This document shows, piece after piece, positions 1-8,535 of a stretch of 14,741 nucleotides of DNA. Under the pieces are notes generated by a model. The model was not told the DNA's origin and ran no database searches. It worked only from the letters and a program-made list of their open reading frames with translations. The stretch lies in assembly GCA_016219145.1 (NCBI GenBank), contig JACRCG010000150.1, positions 1 to 14,741 on the forward strand, in the 5' to 3' direction. Numbering within the stretch: position 1 is the stretch's first letter; each line of letters starts with the position of its first letter. The stretch is from Deltaproteobacteria bacterium (GTDB lineage: Bacteria; Desulfobacterota; Desulfuromonadia; Geobacterales; Pseudopelobacteraceae). The position numbers and the translations under genes were made by a program.

Positions 1-1529
1 AGATCATCGAGGAACATATCGTCAACCAGACGGTAATGGAGAAGAGAAAGGCAAAACCTTATTATAATCAGTTCGTCGATGCCCAGATGCGTGTAGTCAT
101 GACGGGATGTGGACAGATCGACCCTGATAGCATCGATGCATATATTGAAGAAGATGGCTTTAAAGCTATTGAAAAGTGTATCAAGAGCATGAAGCCGGAA
201 GAGGTAATTGAAGAGGTCAAGAAGTCTGGACTTCGCGGTCGTGGGGGCGGTGGTTTCCCGACCGGTATGAAGTGGTCTTTCTGTAAAGCCTCTCCTGGCC
301 ATCACAAGTATCTGATCTGCAACGCTGACGAGGGTGATCCGGGCGCATTCATGGACCGTTCACTGCTGGAGGGCGACCCCTACTGCATCATTGAAGGTAT
401 GATGATTGCCGCCTATGCCATCGGCTGCGACTTCGGCTATGTCTACGTTCGTGCCGAGTATCCGCTGGCCGTTCAGCGTCTTCAGCATGCCATTGACGTC
501 TGTTACGAAAAGGGTTACCTGGGCAAGAATATTCAAGGTTGGGGTTTCGACTTCGACATGCGCATCAAGATGGGTGCCGGAGCATTTGTCTGCGGCGAAG
601 AGACCGCCTTGATGGCCTCCATTGAGGGGCATCGCGGCATGAGCCGTCCCCGCCCTCCCTTCCCGGCAGTGCGCGGTCTGTGGGGCAAGCCGACCAACAT
701 CAACAACGTCGAAACATTTGGTAACGTCCGCCATATCATCAACAAGGGGGGCGACTGGTACGCCTCGCTCGGTACCGAGACCACCAAAGGCACCAAGATT
801 TTTGCAGTAACTGGCAAGGTCAAGCATACCGGCCTGGTAGAAGTTCCGGCCGGCATGAAGATCCGCGAGGTCATCTACGATGTCTGCGGCGGCATCGCCA
901 ACAATCGCAAGTTCAAGGCCGTTCAGGCCGGTGGCCCTTCCGGCGGCTGTATTCCGGCCGAAATTCTGGATACCCCGGTTGACTACGATTCGCTGATCAA
1001 AGCCGGCGCAATGATGGGATCCGGCGGTCTGGTCGTCATGGACGAAACCACCTGTATGGTCGACGTTTCCCGCTTCTTCCTCAATTTCACCAGGATGGAG
1101 TCTTGCGGCAAGTGCGTTCCCTGCCGTATCGGCCTGAAAGTCATGCTGGATATTCTGGAGCGCATCACTGAGGGTCGTGGCGAGCCAACCGATATCGAGA
1201 CTCTTCAGGATCTGGGAATTGCCATCAAGAAGGCCTCGCTTTGCGGCCTGGGGCAGACCGCTCCCAATCCGATCCTCTCAACCATCAACTATTTCCGGGA
1301 TGAGTACGAGGCGCACATCAACAACAAGCGCTGTCCATCCAACTGCTGCAAGGAACTGCTGTTGTGGCAGGTTGTGGATGAAAAGTGTGTCAAGTGCGGT
1401 GCTTGCAAGAAGGCTTGTCCGGTTGATGCGATTGTATGGGAAAAGGGCCAGCTGGCCTGGCTTGACAAGGAAAAATGCACCAAGTGCAAATCCTGCTACG
1501 ACGCCTGTCGTTTCATGGCGCTTGAATAA
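1..1529 (+). CDS. nuoF: NADH-quinone oxidoreductase subunit F (NuoF), 5'-truncated by window edge, with C-terminal ferredoxin domain
   Basis: NuoF is the NADH-oxidising, FMN-binding subunit of complex I, in the cytoplasmic arm; it passes electrons through cluster N3 to NuoG. The reading frame is open from base 3, so the ATG at 36 is probably internal: the preceding residues (IIEEHIVNQTV) read like the end of the thioredoxin-like domain that precedes the flavoprotein core in longer NuoF/HndC-type proteins. Numbering from that Met, the glycine-rich NADH/FMN loop GLRGRGGGGFPTG is at 65-77, CNADEGDPGAF at 95-105 and GAGAFVCGEET at 180-190. The N3 ligands are C357, C360, C363 and C403. E. coli NuoF stops soon after this core, but here residues 447-497 add a bacterial ferredoxin domain with ligands C451/454/457/461 and C481/484/487/491, predicting two extra [4Fe-4S] clusters. 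First gene of the visible nuo operon, 44 nt before nuoG. The assignment is firm; the true start lies outside the window. Confidence 0.96.
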   Translation, partial: IIEEHIVNQTVMEKRKAKPYYNQFVDAQMRVVMTGCGQIDPDSIDAYIEEDGFKAIEKCIKSMKPEEVIEEVKKSGLRGRGGGGFPTGMKWSFCKASPGHHKYLICNADEGDPGAFMDRSLLEGDPYCIIEGMMIAAYAIGCDFGYVYVRAEYPLAVQRLQHAIDVCYEKGYLGKNIQGWGFDFDMRIKMGAGAFVCGEETALMASIEGHRGMSRPRPPFPAVRGLWGKPTNINNVETFGNVRHIINKGGDWYASLGTETTKGTKIFAVTGKVKHTGLVEVPAGMKIREVIYDVCGGIANNRKFKAVQAGGPSGGCIPAEILDTPVDYDSLIKAGAMMGSGGLVVMDETTCMVDVSRFFLNFTRMESCGKCVPCRIGLKVMLDILERITEGRGEPTDIETLQDLGIAIKKASLCGLGQTAPNPILSTINYFRDEYEAHINNKRCPSNCCKELLLWQVVDEKCVKCGACKKACPVDAIVWEKGQLAWLDKEKCTKCKSCYDACRFMALE

Positions 1530-1573
1530 AATCATCACGCAAACGTTCAAACTTAACGGCACAGAGGTTTTAG

Positions 1574-4045
1574 ATGGTAAATCTTACGATTGACGACAAG
1601 CAGGTCACGGCACCTAAAAGTGCGACCATTTATGAAGCGGCCAAGCTGAACGGTGTTAAAATACCGATCCTCTGCCACGATAATAAACTCAAACCATTTG
1701 GCGCCTGTCGCATGTGTCTGGTTGAAGTTGAACAGATGAAGGGACGCCAGATTCCGGCCTGCACCACCCCGGTGACGGAGGGAATGATCATCCGCACCTC
1801 CACTCCGGATATCGTCAAGGCCCGCAAGATGGTACTGGAACTGCTCCTTCTCAATCACCCGATAGATTGCCCGGTCTGCGACAAGGGTGGGGATTGTGAT
1901 TTGCAGAACCTGACTTATGAGTACAAGGTCAGCACCAACCGTTTCACTGATGAAAAATTCCACCATGAAATCGATTACAACAATCCGCTGATCGAGCGTG
2001 ACATGAACCGCTGCGTGCTGTGCGGCAAGTGCGCCCGCATCTGCGACGAGATCGTCTCTTTTGGCGCCCTCACCTTCATAGACCGCGGCATAGAGACAAA
2101 GATCGGCTGCGAGTTTGAAGATGCACTCAATTGCGAATTCTGCGGATCGTGTATTTCGGTCTGTCCGGTCGGCTCCCTGCTGGCCCGTCCCTTCAAATTC
2201 AAGGCCCGCTTCTGGTCGCTCACCAAGCATAAGTCGGTCTGCGGCTACTGTGGAACAGGCTGTAATCTGACACTGGGTGTCAAGGACAACAAGGTTCTGA
2301 CAACCCTGTACGATGAGAATCAAGGGTTTCACAAAGGGCAACTCTGTGTGCGCGGACGTTTCGGTTACCAGTTCATCAACAGCGAGAAGCGATTGACTAC
2401 ACCGCTGATCCGCAAAAACGGCGCATTGACCGAAGCGACCTGGGACGAGGCGCTGGAAGTCGTTGCCGGTCGTCTGAAGGGTGGCATCGCTGTTGCCGCA
2501 CTGGCAACACCCCGTCTTACCAATGAAGAGTTGACCCTGTTCAAAAAGTTGATGCTGGAGAATGTCGGTTCCCGGAATTTCGACCATTCAGCCGGATATG
2601 CCCACTCGGCGCTGACGGAGGGCTTTGCCAGAAGTTTCGGAACGGCCGCCTCATCAGCCTCCATACTGGACATTCAAAAGAGTGGACTGCTGCTGGTGAT
2701 CAAGACCGATGCCTACGAGACACATCCCGTGATCGGCTTTGAGATCAACATGGCGGTCAAAAATAAGGATGTCAAACTAAACATTCTCTCCGACAAGCGC
2801 GGTAAACTTTCCAAGCTGCCCGGAGCGAAGACGCTGCTGCACGCGCCCGGCAGCGAAATCGCCGTGCTGAACGCAATGGCCAAGTTAATCCTTGACGACA
2901 AACTGGCAGACGGCTCTGCCGCTACAGTTCCCGGTTTTGCTGCGCTGGAGCAGGCACTGGCCGCCTTCACAGCTGACGTTGTCGCTGCGCAGAGCGGGCT
3001 GAGCGCTGCTGATATCAAGCAACTTGCAGCTGATTACGCCGCCGCTGACAAGGCTCTGATCCTGTTCCCGAGCGGCCAGGCCTACGCCGGGCACGACGGT
3101 GAATTGGCCAGCGCTGTTGCCAATCTTGCCATTCTGACCGGCAAGCTTGACCGGGAAGGGTGCGGCGTACTCTGCATGTCCGAGAAGAACAACAGCCAGG
3201 GGGCTGCCGATATGGGCTTCTACGCTCAGGATGGAGGTCTGGACGGGCTTCAGATCATCGATGCCTGCACATCCGGTTCGATCAAGACGCTTATTGTCGC
3301 CGGTGAAAATCCGCTGGTCTCCTATCCGAACCGGAGTAAGGTCAAGGCAGCTCTGGATGCTGTTGAGTGCCTGGTCGTTGCCGATCTGTTCCTGACCGAG
3401 ACCGCTGCCATGGCAGACGTGGTCCTGCCGGTCTGCTCATTTGCCGAGAAGGAAGGCACCTTTACCAGCACGGATCGACGGGTGCAGTATGTCAAACCAG
3501 CCATTCGCAAAAACGTTCAGTGCAGGTCCGACTTCGAGGTGTTCTCGACTCTGATAGCCAGACTGGGCGGACAGGCTCCGGCAACTCCTGCCGCCATGTT
3601 TAAGGAGATTGCCGCGAATACCCCCGGTTATGACGGAATGAGCTATATAAATCTTGGAGATAGTGGTGCTTTTGCAGCCGTTTCTATCAAGCCGGAATTT
3701 GTTGTGCCGAAAGCAGCCGCCATCCCGGCAGAGGCCGGTAAGCTGGCCCTTGTGACCGGCAGCGCCCTCTATCACAGCGGTACTCTCTCACAGTACGGTG
3801 AAGGGCCGATGCATGTCTGCCCGGAAAGCTATCTGGAGATGTCGCGCAAGGATGCCGCCAGCTACAAAGTATCTGAAAACGACCTGGTTACTGTAACATC
3901 AGCCACCGGCAGCATCAAACTCAAAGCCAGAGTTTCTCCCCGGATGCCGGAAGGGGTGGTATTTGCACCATATCATTTCTCCGCAGCGCCGGTTAACACG
4001 ATCTGGAGCGGAGCCGCTGTAACCATGGTGTCACTGTCCAAGTAA
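1574..4045 (+). CDS. nuoG: NADH-quinone oxidoreductase subunit G (NuoG)
   Basis: NuoG is the large iron-sulfur subunit of the complex I peripheral arm, wiring electrons from NuoF towards NuoI. The 823-residue protein opens with a plant-type [2Fe-2S] domain (ligands C34, C45, C48, C63), followed by the His-ligated [4Fe-4S] motif (H95, C99, C102, C108) and a two-cluster ferredoxin segment (C147/150/153/157 and C187/190/193/197). C223, C226, C230 and C258 then form the extra N7-type cluster at the entry of the molybdopterin-oxidoreductase-like domain, which fills roughly residues 220-820; in NuoG this domain is structural and is not known to carry molybdenum. N7 ligands are present only in some bacterial NuoG proteins. 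AGAGG at 1563-1567, 6 nt ahead of the ATG, supports the start. Length and domain order fit the family, and I see no damage. Confidence 0.97.
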   Translation: MVNLTIDDKQVTAPKSATIYEAAKLNGVKIPILCHDNKLKPFGACRMCLVEVEQMKGRQIPACTTPVTEGMIIRTSTPDIVKARKMVLELLLLNHPIDCPVCDKGGDCDLQNLTYEYKVSTNRFTDEKFHHEIDYNNPLIERDMNRCVLCGKCARICDEIVSFGALTFIDRGIETKIGCEFEDALNCEFCGSCISVCPVGSLLARPFKFKARFWSLTKHKSVCGYCGTGCNLTLGVKDNKVLTTLYDENQGFHKGQLCVRGRFGYQFINSEKRLTTPLIRKNGALTEATWDEALEVVAGRLKGGIAVAALATPRLTNEELTLFKKLMLENVGSRNFDHSAGYAHSALTEGFARSFGTAASSASILDIQKSGLLLVIKTDAYETHPVIGFEINMAVKNKDVKLNILSDKRGKLSKLPGAKTLLHAPGSEIAVLNAMAKLILDDKLADGSAATVPGFAALEQALAAFTADVVAAQSGLSAADIKQLAADYAAADKALILFPSGQAYAGHDGELASAVANLAILTGKLDREGCGVLCMSEKNNSQGAADMGFYAQDGGLDGLQIIDACTSGSIKTLIVAGENPLVSYPNRSKVKAALDAVECLVVADLFLTETAAMADVVLPVCSFAEKEGTFTSTDRRVQYVKPAIRKNVQCRSDFEVFSTLIARLGGQAPATPAAMFKEIAANTPGYDGMSYINLGDSGAFAAVSIKPEFVVPKAAAIPAEAGKLALVTGSALYHSGTLSQYGEGPMHVCPESYLEMSRKDAASYKVSENDLVTVTSATGSIKLKARVSPRMPEGVVFAPYHFSAAPVNTIWSGAAVTMVSLSK

Positions 4046-4097
4046 ATTTATTTTCGATTGACGCTTTAATTTTACACTTGCAAGAAAAGAGGTAGCG

Positions 4098-5165
4098 ATG
4101 GAATTCATGATATTAGGACTGCCGCTGATGTACTACATCGCAATGGTTGCCAAGGTCCTGGTGGCGTTTGTCTTCGTACTGCTGACCGTGGCGTATGCAA
4201 CGTATGCCGAGCGCAAGATCATCGGTCATATGCAGGTGCGTCTGGGACCGATGCGGACCGGCTGGCACGGGCTTCTGCAGCCGATCGCCGATGGGGTTAA
4301 ACTCTTCTTCAAGGAAGAGATCATCCCTTCGCAGGCCAGCACATTTGCTTTCCTGATCGCCCCGCTGATTGCGCTGATACCGGCCTTTATTACCTTTGCC
4401 GTTATTCCGTTCGGCGGAACGATTGAGGTAATGGGTTACAAGATACCGCTTCAGATTGCCGCCTACTATGATACTGCAGCCCGTCAGGTCTTCGACGTCA
4501 ATGTCGGCGTCCTGTATATTCTGGCCATGTCTTCGCTGGGTGTCTACGGCATAGTTCTGGCCGGCTGGGCATCCAACAGCAAATATTCGCTGATGGGCGG
4601 ACTGCGCGCTTCAGCCCAGATGATTTCCTACGAGCTGTCGGCCGGCTTGGCTATTGTGGCTGTCTTCATGCTTTCCGGCACATTGTCGCTGAACAAGATC
4701 GTGGCGCTGCAATCAGGCCTGGGCGGCTTTGAGTGGTATCTTTTCAAGCAGCCGCTGGCCGCTTTCATGTTCTTCATCTGCTCACTGGCAGAAATCAACC
4801 GTACTCCCTTTGACCTTCCCGAGGCGGAAACCGAGCTGGTATCCGGCTTCTGTACCGAATATTCATCCATGAAATACGCCATGTTCTTCATGGCAGAGTA
4901 TGCCAACATGGTCACCGTCTGCGCCTTGACCACCACCTTGTTCCTGGGGGGCTGGAACGGGCCGATGACGGCTGCGATTCCGCTGCTCGGACCGGTTTAT
5001 TTCATTGCAAAAGTCTATTTCCTGATGTTTGTCTGCATGTGGATCAGAGCAACATTGCCGCGCTACCGCTCTGACCAGCTGATGCATCTGGGATGGAAAG
5101 TACTGCTACCGCTTTCCCTTGTAAATATCGTCGTCACCGGCATTATCGGTTACTTCATCAACTAA
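4098..5165 (+). CDS. nuoH: NADH-quinone oxidoreductase subunit H (NuoH)
   Basis: NuoH is the membrane subunit that joins the peripheral arm to the proton-pumping arm and forms much of the quinone cavity. The 355-residue protein is strongly hydrophobic with about eight membrane helices. Signature segments are present: AERK at 37-40, followed by HMQVRLGPMRTGWHGLLQP (about 44-62) and the cytoplasmic loop VKLFFKEE; and INRTPFDLPEAETELVSGF at 233-251, the acidic loop near the quinone channel, followed by a CTEYSSMKYAMFFMAEY-type stretch. The Shine-Dalgarno AAGAGG at 4087-4092 lies 5 nt before the ATG at 4098, which favours it over the in-frame ATG at 4107. The 52-nt gap after nuoG is AT-rich but I see no convincing promoter or terminator in it. 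Confidence 0.97.
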   Translation: MEFMILGLPLMYYIAMVAKVLVAFVFVLLTVAYATYAERKIIGHMQVRLGPMRTGWHGLLQPIADGVKLFFKEEIIPSQASTFAFLIAPLIALIPAFITFAVIPFGGTIEVMGYKIPLQIAAYYDTAARQVFDVNVGVLYILAMSSLGVYGIVLAGWASNSKYSLMGGLRASAQMISYELSAGLAIVAVFMLSGTLSLNKIVALQSGLGGFEWYLFKQPLAAFMFFICSLAEINRTPFDLPEAETELVSGFCTEYSSMKYAMFFMAEYANMVTVCALTTTLFLGGWNGPMTAAIPLLGPVYFIAKVYFLMFVCMWIRATLPRYRSDQLMHLGWKVLLPLSLVNIVVTGIIGYFIN

Positions 5166-5208
5166 GGCAGCACCGAGACAAGCAACTTATAAGAACGAGG
5201 ATGGACAC

Positions 5209-5613
5209 ATGAATCCGATTACACCGATTATCAACGGCATGGCAATTACATTGAAGCACATGTTCATGAAGCCGGTAACTTTACAGTATCCGACTGAACG
5301 GCCCAAGGTGGCGGCGCGCTTCCGTGGACTGCACGCCCTGAATGTATCGCATAACAAAGCAAAATGCGTGGCTTGCTACCTCTGCCCTACAGTCTGCCCT
5401 GCCAAATGCATCACAGTAGAAGCTGGCGAGGACGCCAATCACGACAAGTTTGCAGCAGTATATGAAATCGACATGCTGCGCTGTATCTTCTGCGGTTACT
5501 GCGTCGAAGCCTGTCCGGTCGATGCAATCCGTATGACCGGCGAATTTGAACTGGCCAACTACAAGCGCCAGGACTTCATCTACACTAAAGAGCGCCTCTT
5601 AGAAAAGAAATAA
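5209..5613 (+). CDS. nuoI: NADH-quinone oxidoreductase subunit I (NuoI), 2x[4Fe-4S] ferredoxin-like
   Basis: NuoI carries clusters N6a and N6b, the relay between NuoG and the terminal cluster next to the quinone site. The 134-residue product has two ferredoxin motifs: C53/C56/C59/C63 (CVACYLCPTVCP) and C92/C95/C98/C102 (CIFCGYCVEACP). An amphipathic N-terminal stretch (about 1-30) probably lies on the membrane beside NuoH. It is shorter than E. coli NuoI (180 residues), with little sequence after the second motif, a size I expect for this lineage. GAGG at 5197-5200 is 8 nt from the chosen ATG. A competing ATG at 5201 opens only a three-codon frame whose TGA overlaps the nuoI start, so it is not the start of this gene. 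Confidence 0.96.
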   Translation: MNPITPIINGMAITLKHMFMKPVTLQYPTERPKVAARFRGLHALNVSHNKAKCVACYLCPTVCPAKCITVEAGEDANHDKFAAVYEIDMLRCIFCGYCVEACPVDAIRMTGEFELANYKRQDFIYTKERLLEKK

Positions 5614-5624
5614 AGGAGTAGTTC

Positions 5625-6131
5625 ATGCTAGAAATACTTTTCTTCCTGCTTATTACGCTGGTGGCCATTGTATCGGCAATTCTGGTAGTTACCTGCAAGA
5701 ATCCGATCAACAGTGCTTTGGCTCTTATCATGACTTTCTTCTGCCTGGCAACCTACTATGTCATGCTGGACGCACCTTTCATGGCCGCCGTACAGGTAAT
5801 GGTCTATGCCGGGGCCATCATGGTTCTGATAGTATTCACCATCATGCTGCTCAATATCAGGGTTGACGCTACCAAGCTGCATTCGCACAGGGTTGTACTG
5901 GGCTGTGTAATCGGTTTCTTCACGCTGGTCAACACGGTCTACATGCTGATCAAGAGCCAGGCGGCTGCGCCGACCGGACCTTATAGCGGCGCCATGATCA
6001 AGCATATTGGACACACTGAACTGATCGGCAAGGAAATGTTTACCACTTTCCTGCTGCCGTTTGAAATTACCTCGATATTACTGCTGGTTGCCATCGTCGG
6101 CGCCGTCATTCTGGCCAAGAAAAAAATATAA
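5625..6131 (+). CDS. nuoJ: NADH-quinone oxidoreductase subunit J (NuoJ)
   Basis: NuoJ is a small membrane subunit of the complex I pumping arm, located between NuoH and NuoK. The 168-residue protein has five hydrophobic segments. The third contains the family signature VQVMVYAGAIMVLIVFTIML (about 56-75), the helix with the pi-bulge that rearranges during turnover in known structures. The last helix follows the typical FLLPFEITSILLLVAIVGA segment (142-160). The gene begins 11 nt after nuoI with AAAGGAG just upstream of the ATG. The spacing suggests coupled expression of the I-J-K trio. Nothing is missing or extended compared with the family. Confidence 0.95.
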   Translation: MLEILFFLLITLVAIVSAILVVTCKNPINSALALIMTFFCLATYYVMLDAPFMAAVQVMVYAGAIMVLIVFTIMLLNIRVDATKLHSHRVVLGCVIGFFTLVNTVYMLIKSQAAAPTGPYSGAMIKHIGHTELIGKEMFTTFLLPFEITSILLLVAIVGAVILAKKKI

Positions 6132-6143
6132 GAGGATACCCTA

Positions 6144-6446
6144 ATGGAAACATTGAACAATTATCTGACCGTCAGCGCCATCCTCTTTGCAATCGGCACC
6201 ATCGGTGTCCTGACCCGCAAGAATGCCATAGTAATTTTCATGTGCATCGAGTTGATGCTGAATGCGGTCAACCTGACCTTTGTCGCTTTCTCCCGCTATC
6301 TGGGCAATCTGGACGGGCAGGTGTTCGTTTTCTTCGTCATGACAGTCGCCGCCGCCGAGGCCGCAGTCGGACTGGCACTGATGATCGCCTTCTACAATAA
6401 CAGGGAGTCGATCGACGTCGAAGACGTCAACATGATGAAGTGGTAG
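6144..6446 (+). CDS. nuoK: NADH-quinone oxidoreductase subunit K (NuoK)
   Basis: NuoK is the MrpC-like three-helix subunit of the proton-pumping arm. The 100-residue length is exactly typical. Both membrane glutamates shown to matter for coupling in E. coli NuoK have counterparts: E36 in CIELMLNAVNL and E72 in AAAEAAVGLALMIA. GAGG at 6132-6135 precedes the ATG by 8 nt, and the gene starts 12 nt after nuoJ. The C-terminal end, DVEDVNMMKW, is the usual cytoplasmic tail of this family. Confidence 0.96.
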   Translation: METLNNYLTVSAILFAIGTIGVLTRKNAIVIFMCIELMLNAVNLTFVAFSRYLGNLDGQVFVFFVMTVAAAEAAVGLALMIAFYNNRESIDVEDVNMMKW

Positions 6447-6503
6447 TGCAGATTGTATAATCCATGACGATAACGTTTAACGTTTGCATAAAAGGAGTCT
6501 TAC
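6447..6503 (+). promoter_or_regulatory. nuoK-nuoL spacer with a -10-like TATAAT and a tandem AACGTTT repeat
   Basis: This 57-nt gap is the longest inside the operon. It carries a perfect TATAAT at 6456-6461, flanked as GATTgtatAATC, and two adjoining copies of AACGTTT at 6472-6485, each containing the palindrome AACGTT. No good -35 hexamer lies 16-18 nt upstream of the TATAAT, where the bases fall within the end of nuoK. The nuoL Shine-Dalgarno (AAAAGGAG) follows directly. A secondary promoter or a regulator site for nuoLMN is possible, but chance in an AT-rich spacer is as likely. Confidence 0.2.
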
Positions 6504-8498
6504 ATGTTTGACAAGGTATGGCTAATCCCGCTCTTCCCGCTAATCGGATTCCTGATCAACGGATTCTTCGGGAAAAAGATCAAGAATGAGTCGATCATCG
6601 GCGGCATCGGTACGCTGGCGATCTTCCTCTCCTTCATCGTGTCGTGCGGAATACTCATGCAGATGATCGGTCTTCCGCCAGAGCAGAGAGTCTTTGAAAA
6701 GGTCATGTTCCCCTGGATTCACTCCGGCAGCTTCAAGGCCGACATGGCTTTCCTGGTTGATCCGCTCTCAGTGGTCATGATCATGGTTGTTACCGGAGTC
6801 GGCTCGCTGATTCATCTCTATTCAATCGGCTATATGCATGGAGAAGAGGGCTTCTACCGCTTCTTTGCCTATCTGAACCTGTTCTGCATGTCGATGCTGC
6901 TGTTGGTGCTGGGCAACAACATGCTGGTAATGTTTATCGGCTGGGAGGGGGTTGGCCTCTGCTCCTACCTGCTGATCGGCTATTATTTCCATAAGAAATC
7001 TGCCGGTGATGCCGCCAAGAAAGCTTTTGTCATGAACAGGGTCGGCGATTTCGGCTTTCTTATCGGACTGTTCACACTTTACTGGTGGTTCGGCAGCAAC
7101 CACAATATCTGGACGATCAATTTCACCGAAATCAAGGCGGCTTCGCACTTGTTGCCCTACGGCGGCGTTGTCACGATCGCCACACTCTGCTTCTTCGTCG
7201 GAGCAACCGGCAAGTCGGCTCAGATCCCGCTCTTTACCTGGCTGCCGGACGCCATGGAAGGCCCGACTCCTGTTTCGGCCCTGATCCATGCCGCCACCAT
7301 GGTTACCGCCGGTGTCTACATGATCGGCCGGATGAGTTTCGTTTTCGCCAAATCCCCAGAAACCATGATGGTGGTCGCTGTTGTCGGTGCCGCCACAGCA
7401 ATCTTTGCCGCCACGATCGGAACTGCCCAGAACGATATCAAGCGCGTGCTGGCCTATTCCACTGTGTCCCAGCTCGGTTTCATGTTTCTGGCAATGGGGG
7501 TCGGGGCTTTTTCAGCCGGCATTTTCCACCTCATGACACACGCCTTCTTCAAGGCCTGTCTGTTTCTTGGTTCTGGTGCTGTGATTCACTCCATGCACCA
7601 TGCCCTGCATAAGATCCATTCCCACGATGACGCCCAGGACATGCGCAACATGGGCGGGCTTAAGTCTGCCATGCCGATAACATTTTGGACCTTCCTGGTC
7701 TCGACAATTGCTATTGCCGGTATTCCCGGTTTCTCCGGATTCTTTTCCAAGGACGAGATCCTCTGGCAGGCCTTTGCCAACCCCTATCACGGCGGCCTTA
7801 ACATCGTTCTATGGGGTACCGGTGCGATTGCAGCCTGCTTTACCGCCTTTTATATGTTCCGTCTTGTTTTCATGACCTTCTTCGGTGAATGCCGCATCAA
7901 TGAAAAGGCCAAGAGCCATCTGCACGAGTCGCCACTGACGATAACAATCCCGCTGATGGTACTAGGTTTTCTGGCAGTTGTCGGCGGCTATCTCGGAATG
8001 CCGAAGCTGATGGGCATGCTCCCCAACTATTTTGAACATTGGCTGGACCCGGTTTTCGAGCAGGCCAATCATTATGGCGCCAAGTATGCGAATGCCGGCG
8101 CGCACCACAGCCATGCCCTTGAATGGGCTCTGATGTTCGGATCGGTGGTGATTGCACTGATCGGCATCGGGATCGCATTTACCATGTACATTAAAAACAA
8201 CACGTTACCCGGCAAGTTTGTGGCCACATTCCCGGCCCTGCACCGCGCCGTGTTCAATAAATGGTACATTGACGAGATCTATGATTATGTGTTTGTCAAT
8301 CCCTGCAAGGCGTTTGGTCAATTCCTCTGGAAAGGTTTTGACGTGGTTGTGATTGACGGGGTTGTTAACGGAGTAGCCAGCGTAGTAATGGGTTTCAGCG
8401 GCGTTTTCCGCTTCATGCAGTCCGGTTACATCCATAACTATGCCGCTTCGATGGCGCTGGGTGTAGTTGTCATTCTTGGTTATTACCTTTTCAAATAA
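6504..8498 (+). CDS. nuoL: NADH-quinone oxidoreductase subunit L (NuoL)
   Basis: NuoL is the distal antiporter-like proton-pumping subunit of complex I, with the long lateral helix that braces the membrane arm. The 664-residue protein has the key charged residues of the channel: E148 in FIGWEGVGLCSYLLIGYY (counterpart of E. coli E144), and K237 in GATGKSAQIPLFTWLPDAMEG (counterpart of K229). The latter leads into the highly conserved GPTPVSALIHAATMVTAGVY segment with H262. The C-terminal third contains the amphipathic lateral helix region and a final transmembrane anchor near the end (about 645-664). The start follows AAAAGGAGT by a few bases. I see no frameshift and no extension; the length is within the normal range for the family. 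Confidence 0.97.
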   Translation: MFDKVWLIPLFPLIGFLINGFFGKKIKNESIIGGIGTLAIFLSFIVSCGILMQMIGLPPEQRVFEKVMFPWIHSGSFKADMAFLVDPLSVVMIMVVTGVGSLIHLYSIGYMHGEEGFYRFFAYLNLFCMSMLLLVLGNNMLVMFIGWEGVGLCSYLLIGYYFHKKSAGDAAKKAFVMNRVGDFGFLIGLFTLYWWFGSNHNIWTINFTEIKAASHLLPYGGVVTIATLCFFVGATGKSAQIPLFTWLPDAMEGPTPVSALIHAATMVTAGVYMIGRMSFVFAKSPETMMVVAVVGAATAIFAATIGTAQNDIKRVLAYSTVSQLGFMFLAMGVGAFSAGIFHLMTHAFFKACLFLGSGAVIHSMHHALHKIHSHDDAQDMRNMGGLKSAMPITFWTFLVSTIAIAGIPGFSGFFSKDEILWQAFANPYHGGLNIVLWGTGAIAACFTAFYMFRLVFMTFFGECRINEKAKSHLHESPLTITIPLMVLGFLAVVGGYLGMPKLMGMLPNYFEHWLDPVFEQANHYGAKYANAGAHHSHALEWALMFGSVVIALIGIGIAFTMYIKNNTLPGKFVATFPALHRAVFNKWYIDEIYDYVFVNPCKAFGQFLWKGFDVVVIDGVVNGVASVVMGFSGVFRFMQSGYIHNYAASMALGVVVILGYYLFK

Positions 8499-8519
8499 CA
8501 AATTATCAGCACTTTGTAT

Positions 8520-8526
8520 AAAGGAG
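8520..8526 (+). promoter_or_regulatory. Shine-Dalgarno sequence that decides the nuoM start
   Basis: AAAGGAG lies 9 nt before the ATG at 8536. The same reading frame has an earlier ATG at 8467, but that codon is inside nuoL (which ends at 8498), has no ribosome-binding site, and would add residues unlike the NuoM N-terminus. The 8536 start gives the typical hydrophobic first helix. Confidence 0.85.
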
Positions 8527-8535
8527 CACGAATTC

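Noticed and set aside
1553..2587. A 344-codon open frame on the minus strand opposite nuoG
   Set aside because: It is antisense to the cluster-binding part of NuoG, shows no family motif, and I see no sign of a ribosome-binding site; this is a codon-bias shadow.
4058..4063. TTGACG in the nuoG-nuoH gap as a -35 element
   Set aside because: No -10-like hexamer lies 15-19 nt downstream; that position is taken by the ribosome-binding region of nuoH.
4263..4278. TGGCACG...CTGC resembling a sigma-54 promoter inside nuoH
   Set aside because: The GC element is one base too far from the GG element, and the bases encode the conserved WHGLLQ stretch of NuoH.
5201..5212. Three-codon frame ATG GAC ACA TGA overlapping the nuoI start, resembling a leader peptide for coupling
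   Set aside because: The GAGG sequence directly touches this ATG, leaving no spacer for initiation, while it is 8 nt from the nuoI ATG. Probably coincidence.
8467..8535. Earlier in-frame ATG for nuoM at 8467
   Set aside because: It lies inside nuoL, lacks a Shine-Dalgarno sequence, and the ATG at 8536 has AAAGGAG and gives the normal NuoM N-terminus.
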